Shown piece after piece: positions 1-7,887 of a stretch of 64,000 nt of DNA. Positions within the stretch are counted from its first letter, which is position 1, and the number at the start of each line of letters is the position of its first letter. Below the pieces are notes generated by a model, which did not search any database, was not told the DNA's origin, and saw nothing but the letters and a program-made list of their open reading frames with translations. Source of the DNA: Mycobacterium sp. PSTR-4-N (GTDB lineage Bacteria > Actinomycetota > Actinomycetes > Mycobacteriales > Mycobacteriaceae); assembly GCF_022348085.1 (NCBI RefSeq), contig NZ_JAKRFN010000029.1, positions 1 through 64,000 on the forward strand, written 5' to 3'. A program made the translations under genes and the position numbers.

Positions 1-325
1 TGCCGCCAAACACGCTGCGGCAGCACTTGCCAAACAACACCAAATCACCTAGCGTTCAACATGACTCGTTGATCACAACGCGTGAACCACGCCAGATCCG
101 AAGTCCACCACTCCACGGGACGCTATCTTCACGCTGCGAAAGCGTGCCGAGGTTCTACATTCGCACTCATCCCGGTGGGAGTGAACCGGACCAGCAGGTG
201 CAATCTGGCCCGCTCCTTTGGACCCGTCAGGCCGAGGAAAACCACCGAAACCAGGTCGACGGACCTACTCACGCGGTGTCGACCACGACCTAACTACCCG
301 CGCATCCTTTGAGATTCGATCAGCG
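1..325. other. Left-edge stretch with no recognised gene
   Basis: Short open frames exist here on the plus strand, but their translations are Arg/Thr/Pro-rich and resemble no family I know. They lack convincing ribosome binding sites. It lies downstream of the UvrA-like gene, which ends at 326. I see no tRNA, tmRNA or insertion-sequence end. It could be the edge of a feature outside the window. Confidence 0.4.
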
Positions 326-2872
326 TCACGGCTCTGACCCGTCTCCCACGAACGGGGCAAGGTACGGCGCGGTCCGGCTCACCGTATCGGCGGCGACCAC
401 CGCCGGCGCACCGGCCACGACGACGCTTCCTCCGTCCTCGCCGCCACCGGGTCCGAGGTCTATGACGTGATCCGCGTTTGCTACGACGGACATGTCGTGC
501 TCGGCCACCACGACGGTGTTGCCGGCGTCGACGAGGCCGTGCAGCTGACGTTCCAACAACTCGACGTCGGCAGGATGTAGCCCCGTCGTGGGCTCGTCGA
601 GCACGTAGAGCGTGTGACCCCTCTTGGCCCGTTGCAACTCCGATGCGAGTTTGATGCGTTGCGCCTCGCCACCGGAGAGTTCTGTGGCCGGTTGTCCGAG
701 TCGCAAGTATCCCAGACCCACATCGCACAACGCTGCCAAACTCCTTGACGCAGAGGGCAAGTCAGCCAGGAACTCGGCGGCCTCGTCAACGGTCTGAGCG
801 AGCACGTCGGCAATGGTTTTGCCTCGATAGGTGATCTCGAGGGTCTCGTCGGAATAGCGCGCTCCCCCACACGCCGGACACCTCGCGTAAGTGCCGGGCA
901 AGAACAACAGTTCCACCGCGACAAACCCTTCGCCGCGACAGGTGTCGCAGCGGCCTTCGGCGACGTTGAACGAGAACCGGCCCGCGCTCCACCCGCGTCG
1001 CCGCGCTTCGGGGGTATCGGCGAATGCCTTGCGGACCGCGTCGAAGAGGCCGGTATACGTCGCGAGGTTCGAACGAGGGGTGCGGCCGATGGGTCGCTGA
1101 TCCACGGTGACGAGCCGGCCGAGCACCTCGGCACCTTCGACGGACACGCCCACACTCGAATCGATGTCGATATCGAGGAGCTCGGCATCGCTGTCATCGG
1201 CGTCGTCGACGAGTTCGATCTGCCTACCCAGCTGCCTGGCCATCACGTCGCCGAGTACTTTGCAGACCAGTGTCGACTTGCCCGATCCTGACACACCGGT
1301 GACCGCGACGAACACACCCAGGGGAATATCGACGTCGATACCCCGTAGGTTGTGAAATGTGATGTTGCGCAACCGCATCACACCGACCGGTGCGCGCGTG
1401 GGTCGCCGGGCGACCTGGCCGTCACGGAACAAAAAACGCCGGGTGACCGACGGGGCGACCTCGGCGAGGCCGGCCACCGGTCCGCTGTACAGCACCTCGC
1501 CGCCTAGTTCGCCGGCGCCAGGTCCGACATCGGCGATCCAGTCGGCGCGCCGCACCACATCCATATCGTGCTCGACCACGAACAACGAGTTGCCTGCGCG
1601 GCGGAGCCGGTCCAGCACGTCGAGAAGAGGCTCGGCGTCGGCGGGATGCAGCCCCGCCGACGGCTCGTCGAGGACGTACAGGACACCGAACAATCCGGCC
1701 CGTAGTTGGGTAGCCAGGCGCAAGCGCTGCAGTTCACCGGGTGACACGGTAGGTGTGCGACGGTTGAGGCTCAGGTAACCGAGCCCCAGGTCGACGAGTA
1801 CGGATATGCGCGCCACCAGATCAGCCGCGATCATGGTCGCCACTTCGGTGAATTCACCCGATTCGGTCGATTCGTAGGCCGCGGCGAACTCCGTCCTGAT
1901 CGCCGCCGGCGAGAGAACGTCGGTGAGCTTCGTGAGCGGCAGGGCCGCGAGCTCGGCGATGGTGCGGCCGGCGAACGTCACCGCGAGCGCTTCGGGTCGC
2001 AGCCCGGAGCCGCCGCAGACTGGGCAATCAGTGCTGTGCACGAAGTGCAGAACCCGCCGTCGCATCGCCGCGCTCTGCGAGTTGGCAAGCGTGTGACGGA
2101 CGTGACGCTCCGCGCTGGAGAATGTCGCGTTGTAGTAATAGTCCGCGGTGACCGGATGCTGGCTCGGATCGATCTCGACGGTGGGTTGCTCCTCGGTGAA
2201 CAAGATCCATTCCCGTTGGCGCTTGGGAAGTTTGCGCCACGGTTTGTCGATGTCGTAGCCGAGCGTGATGAGGATGTCGCGCAGATTCTGTCCCTGCCAC
2301 GCTCCGGGCCACGCCGCCACCGCGCCTTCCCGGACGGTCAGCGACGGGTCGGGCACCAGTGTCTGTTCGGTGACCTCGTAGATGCGGCCGAGACCGTGGC
2401 ATGTCGGGCACGCGCCGATCGTGGTGTTCGGAGAGAACGCATCGGAGTCGAGCCGCTCAGTGGCTCCCGGCGGGTAGCTCCCTGCGCGGGAGTACAACAT
2501 GCGCAGCAGATTCGACAGCGTGGTGATGGTGCCGACGGTCGAGCGGGAGGTCGCCGATCCGCGTCGCTGCTGCAGGGCGACCGCAGGCGGCAGTCCTGTG
2601 ATGTCGTCGACCTTCGGTGCATCCTGAGGGAGTAGGAGTCGGCGTGCATAGGGTGCCACCGACTCGAAGTAGCGGCGCTGGGCCTCGGCGTAGATGGTGC
2701 CGAATGCCAACGACGATTTGCCCGAACCGGACACTCCGGTGAACGCGACGAACGAGTCCCGCGGCGCGGCGACGTCTACGGTTTTCAGGTTGTGTACCCG
2801 GGACGCGTAGACACGAATGTACGGATCCGGCCCATCCAAGCCCGTCTCAGTACCGCCGTTCATCTCGCCCAT
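326..2872 (-). CDS. UvrA-like excinuclease ATPase (short UvrA paralogue)
   Basis: An 848-residue ABC ATPase of the UvrA family, which binds damaged or drug-modified DNA as a dimer. Two nucleotide-binding halves are visible, each with a Walker A (GVSGSGKSS near residue 46 and GVSGSGKST in the second half). Zinc-finger CxxC pairs are present (CPTC and CPVC in the first half, CDTC and CPAC in the second). The second signature is canonical (LSGGEAQRI) with Walker B LDEPTTGLHP. The first signature is altered to VSPGELQRL, while its Walker B (LDEPSAGLHP) is normal. It is about 100 residues shorter than housekeeping UvrA (about 970), so it is better read as a UvrA2/DrrC-type paralogue that may act without UvrB. 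The start is ATG 2872, or ATG 2863 three codons in. It is a single gene with no operon partner. Confidence 0.88.
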   Translation of the reverse strand: MGEMNGGTETGLDGPDPYIRVYASRVHNLKTVDVAAPRDSFVAFTGVSGSGKSSLAFGTIYAEAQRRYFESVAPYARRLLLPQDAPKVDDITGLPPAVALQQRRGSATSRSTVGTITTLSNLLRMLYSRAGSYPPGATERLDSDAFSPNTTIGACPTCHGLGRIYEVTEQTLVPDPSLTVREGAVAAWPGAWQGQNLRDILITLGYDIDKPWRKLPKRQREWILFTEEQPTVEIDPSQHPVTADYYYNATFSSAERHVRHTLANSQSAAMRRRVLHFVHSTDCPVCGGSGLRPEALAVTFAGRTIAELAALPLTKLTDVLSPAAIRTEFAAAYESTESGEFTEVATMIAADLVARISVLVDLGLGYLSLNRRTPTVSPGELQRLRLATQLRAGLFGVLYVLDEPSAGLHPADAEPLLDVLDRLRRAGNSLFVVEHDMDVVRRADWIADVGPGAGELGGEVLYSGPVAGLAEVAPSVTRRFLFRDGQVARRPTRAPVGVMRLRNITFHNLRGIDVDIPLGVFVAVTGVSGSGKSTLVCKVLGDVMARQLGRQIELVDDADDSDAELLDIDIDSSVGVSVEGAEVLGRLVTVDQRPIGRTPRSNLATYTGLFDAVRKAFADTPEARRRGWSAGRFSFNVAEGRCDTCRGEGFVAVELLFLPGTYARCPACGGARYSDETLEITYRGKTIADVLAQTVDEAAEFLADLPSASRSLAALCDVGLGYLRLGQPATELSGGEAQRIKLASELQRAKRGHTLYVLDEPTTGLHPADVELLERQLHGLVDAGNTVVVAEHDMSVVANADHVIDLGPGGGEDGGSVVVAGAPAVVAADTVSRTAPYLAPFVGDGSEP

Positions 2873-2946
2873 TGTGTATGACTGCCCATCATTTCCGGCT
2901 TTATGTCACGCGACACCTCGCCACCGCTGCGTCGCGCGCAGCGCTC

Positions 2947-3243
2947 CTAGTCGATCTCGCCAGTCAGTCCCACGCGGCGCTGCTCCAGATCCGCCAGCAC
3001 AGCGGTGTAGAGATCGTGCGTATCGATGTCAGTACCGCTTACCCGTACGACGCGCGTGTTCTGTGTCGATTCGAGGTGGACGCGCCCGCGGGGATCCAAC
3101 GGGGTGTACTCACCCGTCGCATCGCCCGCCGCGACTGCCTCGTAGTTGTAGCGCTGAAGTTCCTGGTACACGGTCGACAGGATGTCCGACTCGAGTTCCT
3201 CGGCGATGGTCTGATCCGGCAGGATCACTTTGAGTGACGACAT
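2947..3243 (-). CDS. Small conserved hypothetical protein
   Basis: A 98-residue acidic protein of unknown function. It starts at a clear ATG (MSSLKVILPDQ) and has regular alternation of hydrophobic and charged residues, a Leu/Glu-rich predicted helix near residues 12-35 and a second near 77-92. There is no signal peptide, membrane segment or Cys. It lies 74 bp upstream of the UvrA-like gene on the same strand, so the two could be co-transcribed. It looks like a real cytosolic protein, but I cannot place it in a named family. Confidence 0.6.
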   Translation of the reverse strand: MSSLKVILPDQTIAEELESDILSTVYQELQRYNYEAVAAGDATGEYTPLDPRGRVHLESTQNTRVVRVSGTDIDTHDLYTAVLADLEQRRVGLTGEID

Positions 3244-3291
3244 CTTTCCACGTTAGCCCCGCGAGAAGGTCCGATGACAATTCTCTGCGGC

Positions 3292-4230
3292 CTAGCCGGG
3301 CGAGCCGACCATTTCCATCCCCGCATTGATAGCCGGACGGTGACGCAAGATGCGGTAGTGGGCCAACCGGCCGAGCCCACGTGTGCTCATCAGCTGAGCA
3401 CCCGGCCACAGTGTCGACAGCCGCGCCGTAGCGGCGTACGGGCTGTCGGGGTCGTCTGGGTCGTGGATGAGCAGCAGCGGCGGATAGTTGGCGCGGCGAC
3501 CGAGACGCGACATGTTCGTCTCTTCCAACCGCATGCCGATCCGCTTCTCCAGACGACGGTGCAAACCGGCACGGATTCGACGACCGAAGTCGTGTCGCGC
3601 GGCGAAAAGATCCAAATACAAGGGGAAGTCGCCCATAGGCGCCAGTAACACCAGTCGCCCAACGGATGCGCCGCCTGCCGCAGCAAGTGTAGTCGCATTG
3701 GCTCCCAGAGAATGTGCCACCACCGCGTGGGCAGCACCATGTGTCCGGATCATCGCCGCAATCGCATCGGCGCACTCAGTGGCGGTCGTGCGTCCCGGCG
3801 CCAGCTCCCCCGGCTCGGATGCGTTGTGACTGGGAAGATCGAAGGCAATGGCCCGAAAACCCCTCTCCACCAACGGCTTGACGAATACCGCAAGGTGCGC
3901 GCGCTGCCCGCCCCAGCCGTGCACCAAGTACACCGGCGGCCCCTCGCCCCACTGCTCGCCGACTACCCGATGCCTGTTCCCCCAGTAGGCGTCGACGGGC
4001 TCACCCGGACCTACGCCAGGTGGCATACGCAGAGCTGATTCCAACACCGGCGGTGTGCACCACAGCTCGACTGCCCAGCGCGACCCCACCCAGGGCGCCA
4101 GCCGTTCCAGCCACCGGAACGCCTGGCGCACCCTGGGCTCGACCGGCGGCAATACACCCGAGCCGGCGATATCGAGCGGTGCGATGGCGCTCGCCTGGCC
4201 CGGCGCGCTTCCAGCAGCCTCTTCGGTCAC
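3292..4230 (-). CDS. Alpha/beta hydrolase
   Basis: A serine hydrolase of the alpha/beta fold, about 312 residues. Visible elements are the oxyanion-side HGWGG motif (YLVHGWGG), the nucleophile elbow AHSLGAN, an acid region LLIHDPDDPDSPY, and a late His in GLGRLAHYR. These positions fit a Ser-Asp-His triad. The substrate cannot be read from sequence. I chose GTG 4230 because the longer frame starts with TTG 4257 and adds a Cys/His-rich tail of nine residues that looks unlike the family. Neither start has a strong ribosome binding site. It is a single gene facing the same way as its neighbours. Confidence 0.75.
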   Translation of the reverse strand: MTEEAAGSAPGQASAIAPLDIAGSGVLPPVEPRVRQAFRWLERLAPWVGSRWAVELWCTPPVLESALRMPPGVGPGEPVDAYWGNRHRVVGEQWGEGPPVYLVHGWGGQRAHLAVFVKPLVERGFRAIAFDLPSHNASEPGELAPGRTTATECADAIAAMIRTHGAAHAVVAHSLGANATTLAAAGGASVGRLVLLAPMGDFPLYLDLFAARHDFGRRIRAGLHRRLEKRIGMRLEETNMSRLGRRANYPPLLLIHDPDDPDSPYAATARLSTLWPGAQLMSTRGLGRLAHYRILRHRPAINAGMEMVGSPG

Positions 4231-4273
4231 CTGACAATCATGGCACCAGGGGCACAACGCCGATCGCGTCCGG

Positions 4274-4381
4274 TCAGCCCATTCGCATTACGTTCCTGAA
4301 CCCGCAAATCTTCACCCGCGGGGAGCCGAAGCGGTAGGTGATGACGTTGCCGAGCCCGCCCCACAGATTGCCTCCTGTCAT
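4274..4381 (-). pseudogene. Possible gene remnant, 35 codons
   Basis: A short frame reading MTGGNLWGGLGNVITYRFGS and ending in RNVMRMG. The Gly/aromatic composition looks like real protein sequence rather than chance high-GC coding, but I cannot name the family. It sits between the hydrolase and the PPOX remnant in a stretch with no intact gene. A decayed fragment of a longer gene is the simplest reading; a genuine small protein is possible. Confidence 0.25.
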
Positions 4382-4434
4382 CAAAGGACTTCAGCCATTG
4401 CGCGCGCCCGCTCGTCAACGAACGGGATACGAGC

Positions 4435-4531
4435 TCAGATGATGTGCGCTTTGGTGATACGGATTCTGGTCTGACTGCAGCACCATCCACACGACCGACA
4501 CCTGGGGAGCGCCGTCGGCGTTGAGTCTCAT
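4435..4531 (-). pseudogene. Deleted remnant of an F420-type PPOX gene
   Basis: This 97 bp piece is a shrunken copy of the intact gene at 13793-14203. Its first 37 bases (4435-4471) match the 3' end of that gene, covering the C-terminal RIRITKA codons and the stop. The next bases (about 4472-4523) match the codons for DGSPQVSVVWMALQS near its N-terminus, and the last bases match its start codon. About 260 bp of the middle and about 40 bp near the start are missing, so it cannot make a working protein. It lies just downstream of the Nit1C cluster, while the intact copy lies upstream on the same strand. Confidence 0.75.
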
Positions 4532-4542
4532 GGTTGTTCCCT

Positions 4543-5625
4543 TCATGACGTGACGCGTCGATAAAAGTCGATATGTGCGGCCGCCGCTGCGTCCCAGGTC
4601 ATGCTCGACGCCAACGCGCGACCCCACACCGGCTCGGGTGGCGTTGCGATCGCTTCCTGCAGCCGGGCTGCGAAATCCGCCGGCGTGGAGGCGTACGCGA
4701 CGCTATCGCCGAACACTTCACGCAGGACCGGAAGGTCGCGCGCCACCACGGGCCTGCCCGCGGCCAATGCCTCCATGGCGGCCAGGCCGAACCCTTCCTT
4801 GGTGGACGGGAAGGCGAAAACCTCGCATGCGGCCACCAGACTCGGCAGAGCGTCGTTCTCGACGGTACCCAGGATCTCTGGTGCGACGCCCAGTTCAGCG
4901 CAACGCTCGTCGAATGCGGCGCGATAGTCGCGATAGTCGAAGAGCGTTTCACCGCCCGCTATCACGAGCGAGACTCCCGGTTCATACTGCCGGAGCATGG
5001 CTATGGCGTCGATCAGATCCACCGTCCCTTTACGTGGTTCGATGCCCCCGACCGCCAGGACATACCGACCCAGCTCTGCGCGCCACCGATCCTGAGCTGC
5101 TCTATCGCGTGATGCATCGGTGAATCGTTGCGCTTGAACACCATTGGGTATCACCGTCGGCGACAGACCCCAGCCGACGCGCACTTCGTCGGCCACCGCC
5201 TGTGAGACACAGATCCGGGCGTACGGCTCGACGATCGCGCGCTCGTGGCATTCCGCGAGGACGGGGGTCGTGAAATGGTCCAGATGGTGAATCGTGCGGA
5301 TACACCGGCCGACCGCGTTGGCGCTGATGCAGTCCTGCGCGTGGACGATGTCGAAATCGTCAGCTGAAAACGCGTCTCGCAGTGTCGCGATCGAACGCAC
5401 GATGCGGTCCGTGACGGTATCGCCGGGCAGATCGGTGAACTCGACAAGCTTCACGGTCACGGCAGGATCGACGGCGCGGAAGAATCCCTGATCACCGGCA
5501 CGGGCCAGCGACCACACCGTGACATCGACCCCGCGGTGTGCCAGCGCTTCGGCCAGGTTCAGCGTGTGCACCACACCGCCGCGCGGTTTGGTCGAATACG
5601 TCAGCAGGGCTACACGCATCGTCAC
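4543..5625 (-). CDS. MSMEG_0565-family glycosyltransferase (GT4, Nit1C cluster)
   Basis: A 360-residue GT-B fold retaining glycosyltransferase of the GT4 type. It has the N-terminal Gly-rich loop PRGGVVHTLN, a central SPTVIPNGV junction, the donor-side motif VGGIEPRKG and the C-terminal EGFGLAAMEALA carrying the EX7E Glu residues that contact the nucleotide sugar. Donor and acceptor are unknown. It is the last gene of the Nit1C operon; its ATG overlaps the stop of the nitrilase-like gene by 4 bp, indicating translational coupling. The family is named after the M. smegmatis member and is found almost only in this cluster, so its role is presumably tied to the nitrilase pathway. Confidence 0.88.
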   Translation of the reverse strand: MTMRVALLTYSTKPRGGVVHTLNLAEALAHRGVDVTVWSLARAGDQGFFRAVDPAVTVKLVEFTDLPGDTVTDRIVRSIATLRDAFSADDFDIVHAQDCISANAVGRCIRTIHHLDHFTTPVLAECHERAIVEPYARICVSQAVADEVRVGWGLSPTVIPNGVQAQRFTDASRDRAAQDRWRAELGRYVLAVGGIEPRKGTVDLIDAIAMLRQYEPGVSLVIAGGETLFDYRDYRAAFDERCAELGVAPEILGTVENDALPSLVAACEVFAFPSTKEGFGLAAMEALAAGRPVVARDLPVLREVFGDSVAYASTPADFAARLQEAIATPPEPVWGRALASSMTWDAAAAAHIDFYRRVTS

Positions 5626-6458
5626 GACCCGCTCCGGTAGGTGTCCGGGCGCAGTTCCGCAAGGTGGTTGAGCACCTTACGGGCACGGCTTATATCGGCC
5701 TCCACGTCGATCTCCGCCTTGGCGAGCCCCCCTTTGGCGCGGGTGGTCGCGAGAATGTCCCCGCCCGGCCCCACCACTTTGGCCTGCCCGAGGAAGCGCA
5801 GATTGCCCATCACGCCAGTTTGATTGGACGACACCAGCACCACCTGATTCTCGGCGGCGCGAGCGCAGTCGTACAGGTCGAACAGGCGCGACTGACGATC
5901 GGCGGGCAGCCGGGAGGCGCGGTCGGTGATGCTGGCCGGCCACGCCGACAGCGCGGCGATGACGTGCGCGCCGTCGGCCGCCAGCGTGCGCGCCGCTTCC
6001 GGGAAGGTCTTGTCGTAGTCGATCAGCATGCCGAGTTTTCCCACGGGGGTGTCGAACGCTGAGAAACCATCACCGGCAAGGTAGGTCAATGACTCGCCCG
6101 CCGGTTGATGCACTTTGCGATAGGTGCCCAGGACGCCGTCACCGGTGACGCAGATGGCAGCGTTGTACCGGCCGCCACCGGCAACTGCCTCCGCATACCC
6201 CAAGCAGACGGTCATCGGCCCGGCCGCGGCGATGACGTCGGCGATCTCGGGACCGTCGGGATCGAGCGCAGGTGGCGGATCAGCCGGGTCGGGGGCACGG
6301 AAGTCGCCGATGTACCCACCCAGGCACGCATCCGGCAGCACCAGCAGATCGACGCCGTCCTGCCGGGCGGATGCGATGATGCCGACGACCTTCTCGACAC
6401 ATCGAGGGAGGTCGCGCCCGAAGTGCGCGGCCACCGCAGCCAGGGTCACCGATGTCAT
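5622..6458 (-). CDS. Nitrilase-superfamily paralogue lacking the catalytic Cys
   Basis: A 278-residue carbon-nitrogen hydrolase-fold protein, clearly a sister of the nitrilase at 10580-11470 (shared YRKVHQP and DYDK.FPEA blocks). The nitrilase triad is Glu-Lys-Cys. Here the Glu is Asp43 (LPDACLGG), Lys115 is kept, and the nucleophile Cys is replaced by Asp147 (LIDYDK, where the paralogue has QICYDK). The frame is intact with ordinary codon use, so it is not a decayed gene. It probably has no nitrilase or amidase activity and may be a partner subunit or binding protein. It corresponds in position to MSMEG_0566. It lies 10 bp after the GNAT/AIR gene and overlaps the glycosyltransferase start. 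Confidence 0.85.
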   Translation of the reverse strand: MTSVTLAAVAAHFGRDLPRCVEKVVGIIASARQDGVDLLVLPDACLGGYIGDFRAPDPADPPPALDPDGPEIADVIAAAGPMTVCLGYAEAVAGGGRYNAAICVTGDGVLGTYRKVHQPAGESLTYLAGDGFSAFDTPVGKLGMLIDYDKTFPEAARTLAADGAHVIAALSAWPASITDRASRLPADRQSRLFDLYDCARAAENQVVLVSSNQTGVMGNLRFLGQAKVVGPGGDILATTRAKGGLAKAEIDVEADISRARKVLNHLAELRPDTYRSGS

Positions 6459-6468
6459 CGGCTGTAGC

Positions 6469-7887
6469 CTACGACGGCCCCAGCCCCGTCACCGCGGGCG
6501 CGAGAGCGCTTGTCACGACTCCATCGGGCCACCGCAGCCGTACTCCGGGCTCGGCTGTCAGCACGGCGCATTCTGCGCTGTCGACGCCGGCGGGCAGGGC
6601 GTGCACCAATTGCGGTCCCGCGGTGAGCATTCCGAATCCCGGGAAGCAGGTCAGCCAGTCGCCCATCGCCGCATCAGTGGGCCGCGGGACCGCCGCAACG
6701 TCGATCTCGGCCCCGGTACCGCACGCTTCGGCCATCATGCCGAGGGTGCCGGCGATCCCGGCCATGCTCACGTCTTTGGCGGATGCCGGCATCGACTGCG
6801 CCACCAGACCCGTCATGGCAACCAGGTCGGCGCTGCTGCGTCGACTGGTCGAATCCCACTGCCGCCCGTGATATCCCGGCCGCCATTGCCCGGAGGTGTC
6901 TGCGGTCAACCGCACCGTGTCCCCCACCGCGGCTCCCCCTGCTCGCACCAGAGCGCTGCTGCGTCCCAGCGCCGTGACGGACAGGGCCGCCGGCACACCG
7001 AGCTGCGTGTGTCCGCCGAGCACCGGGATCTGCCAGGCCGCGGATGCTCTAGCGACACCGGAGATGACCCTGTCCAGAAGTGCTCTGTTGGGAGCACCGA
7101 CGGCGTCGAGAAGACCGATGGGGTGCGCTCCCATGGCGGCCAGGTCGTTGACGTTGACCAGAACCGAACACCAGCCGGCCCATTCCGGGTCGCGTTCCAC
7201 CATGGACGGGATGATCGCGTCGCACGCGGCGATCAGGTCGCTTCCCGGCACCGGTACACCGTCATCACCGACGAAACCCGCCGGCCCGAGTGCCCCGGGC
7301 ACACTTCGTAAGGGCGCCAACGCATCGCCGAGGAAGGATTTGGTGGCGGTGGCCACGCGTTGGATCGAGGTGATCGGCCATCGCATCCATGCGTGCCGCC
7401 GGCCGGCGACCATCCGCTCGCCGACGAGATTCCATCCCAGGGTCTCGAACAATCGGGAGTACCGCCGTTGCACGGTGGCCTCGAATCGCAGCACGCCGGC
7501 CGACTCGGCATGGGCGCAGGCCGCCCGCACCAGCGCGGGCCCCACACCGTCAGACCTGACGCTGGGGTGGACCACCAGCCGGCTGCCTGTCCACCAACCG
7601 ATGTCAGGCTCGATGGCCGGGGCCAGCCGCACTCCCCCGAGCACCTGCCCATCTGGGGTGGTGGCCACCAGGACGACGGTGCGCGGATCGTCGTCGATGT
7701 CGTCGCGGTCGGTGCCCGCGAACAGCCCTTGCGCGGAGACGAACTCCTCGTGGCGCAGGTGCCGGTAGGCGGTGATTTCGGACGAGCTGGCCGCCGGGGC
7801 GATCAGGAATGGGGCCGCAGGGCGTGGCGTGCCGGACAGGATCGACAGTCCGACAGGACCCTGCGCGCTGGCTGCGAACGGGATCAT
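6469..7887 (-). CDS. MSMEG_0567-type fusion: GNAT acetyltransferase + AIR synthase-like domain
   Basis: A 472-residue two-domain protein. Residues about 25-165 form a GNAT N-acetyltransferase (AYRHLRHEEF at the start, RLVVHPSVRSDGVGPALVRA as the acetyl-CoA loop). Residues about 170-465 resemble the PurM/AIR-synthase fold of ATP-using enzymes (GDDGVPVPG, VNVNDLAAMGAHPIG, VLGGHTQLG). In cyanobacterial clusters these are separate proteins (sll0786 and sll0787 types); here they are one chain. The reaction is not established for the family. Start ATG 7887 is chosen because it overlaps the stop of the radical SAM gene by one base (TGATG); the frame extends 48 codons further but through the upstream gene. 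Confidence 0.87.
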   Translation of the reverse strand: MIPFAASAQGPVGLSILSGTPRPAAPFLIAPAASSSEITAYRHLRHEEFVSAQGLFAGTDRDDIDDDPRTVVLVATTPDGQVLGGVRLAPAIEPDIGWWTGSRLVVHPSVRSDGVGPALVRAACAHAESAGVLRFEATVQRRYSRLFETLGWNLVGERMVAGRRHAWMRWPITSIQRVATATKSFLGDALAPLRSVPGALGPAGFVGDDGVPVPGSDLIAACDAIIPSMVERDPEWAGWCSVLVNVNDLAAMGAHPIGLLDAVGAPNRALLDRVISGVARASAAWQIPVLGGHTQLGVPAALSVTALGRSSALVRAGGAAVGDTVRLTADTSGQWRPGYHGRQWDSTSRRSSADLVAMTGLVAQSMPASAKDVSMAGIAGTLGMMAEACGTGAEIDVAAVPRPTDAAMGDWLTCFPGFGMLTAGPQLVHALPAGVDSAECAVLTAEPGVRLRWPDGVVTSALAPAVTGLGPS

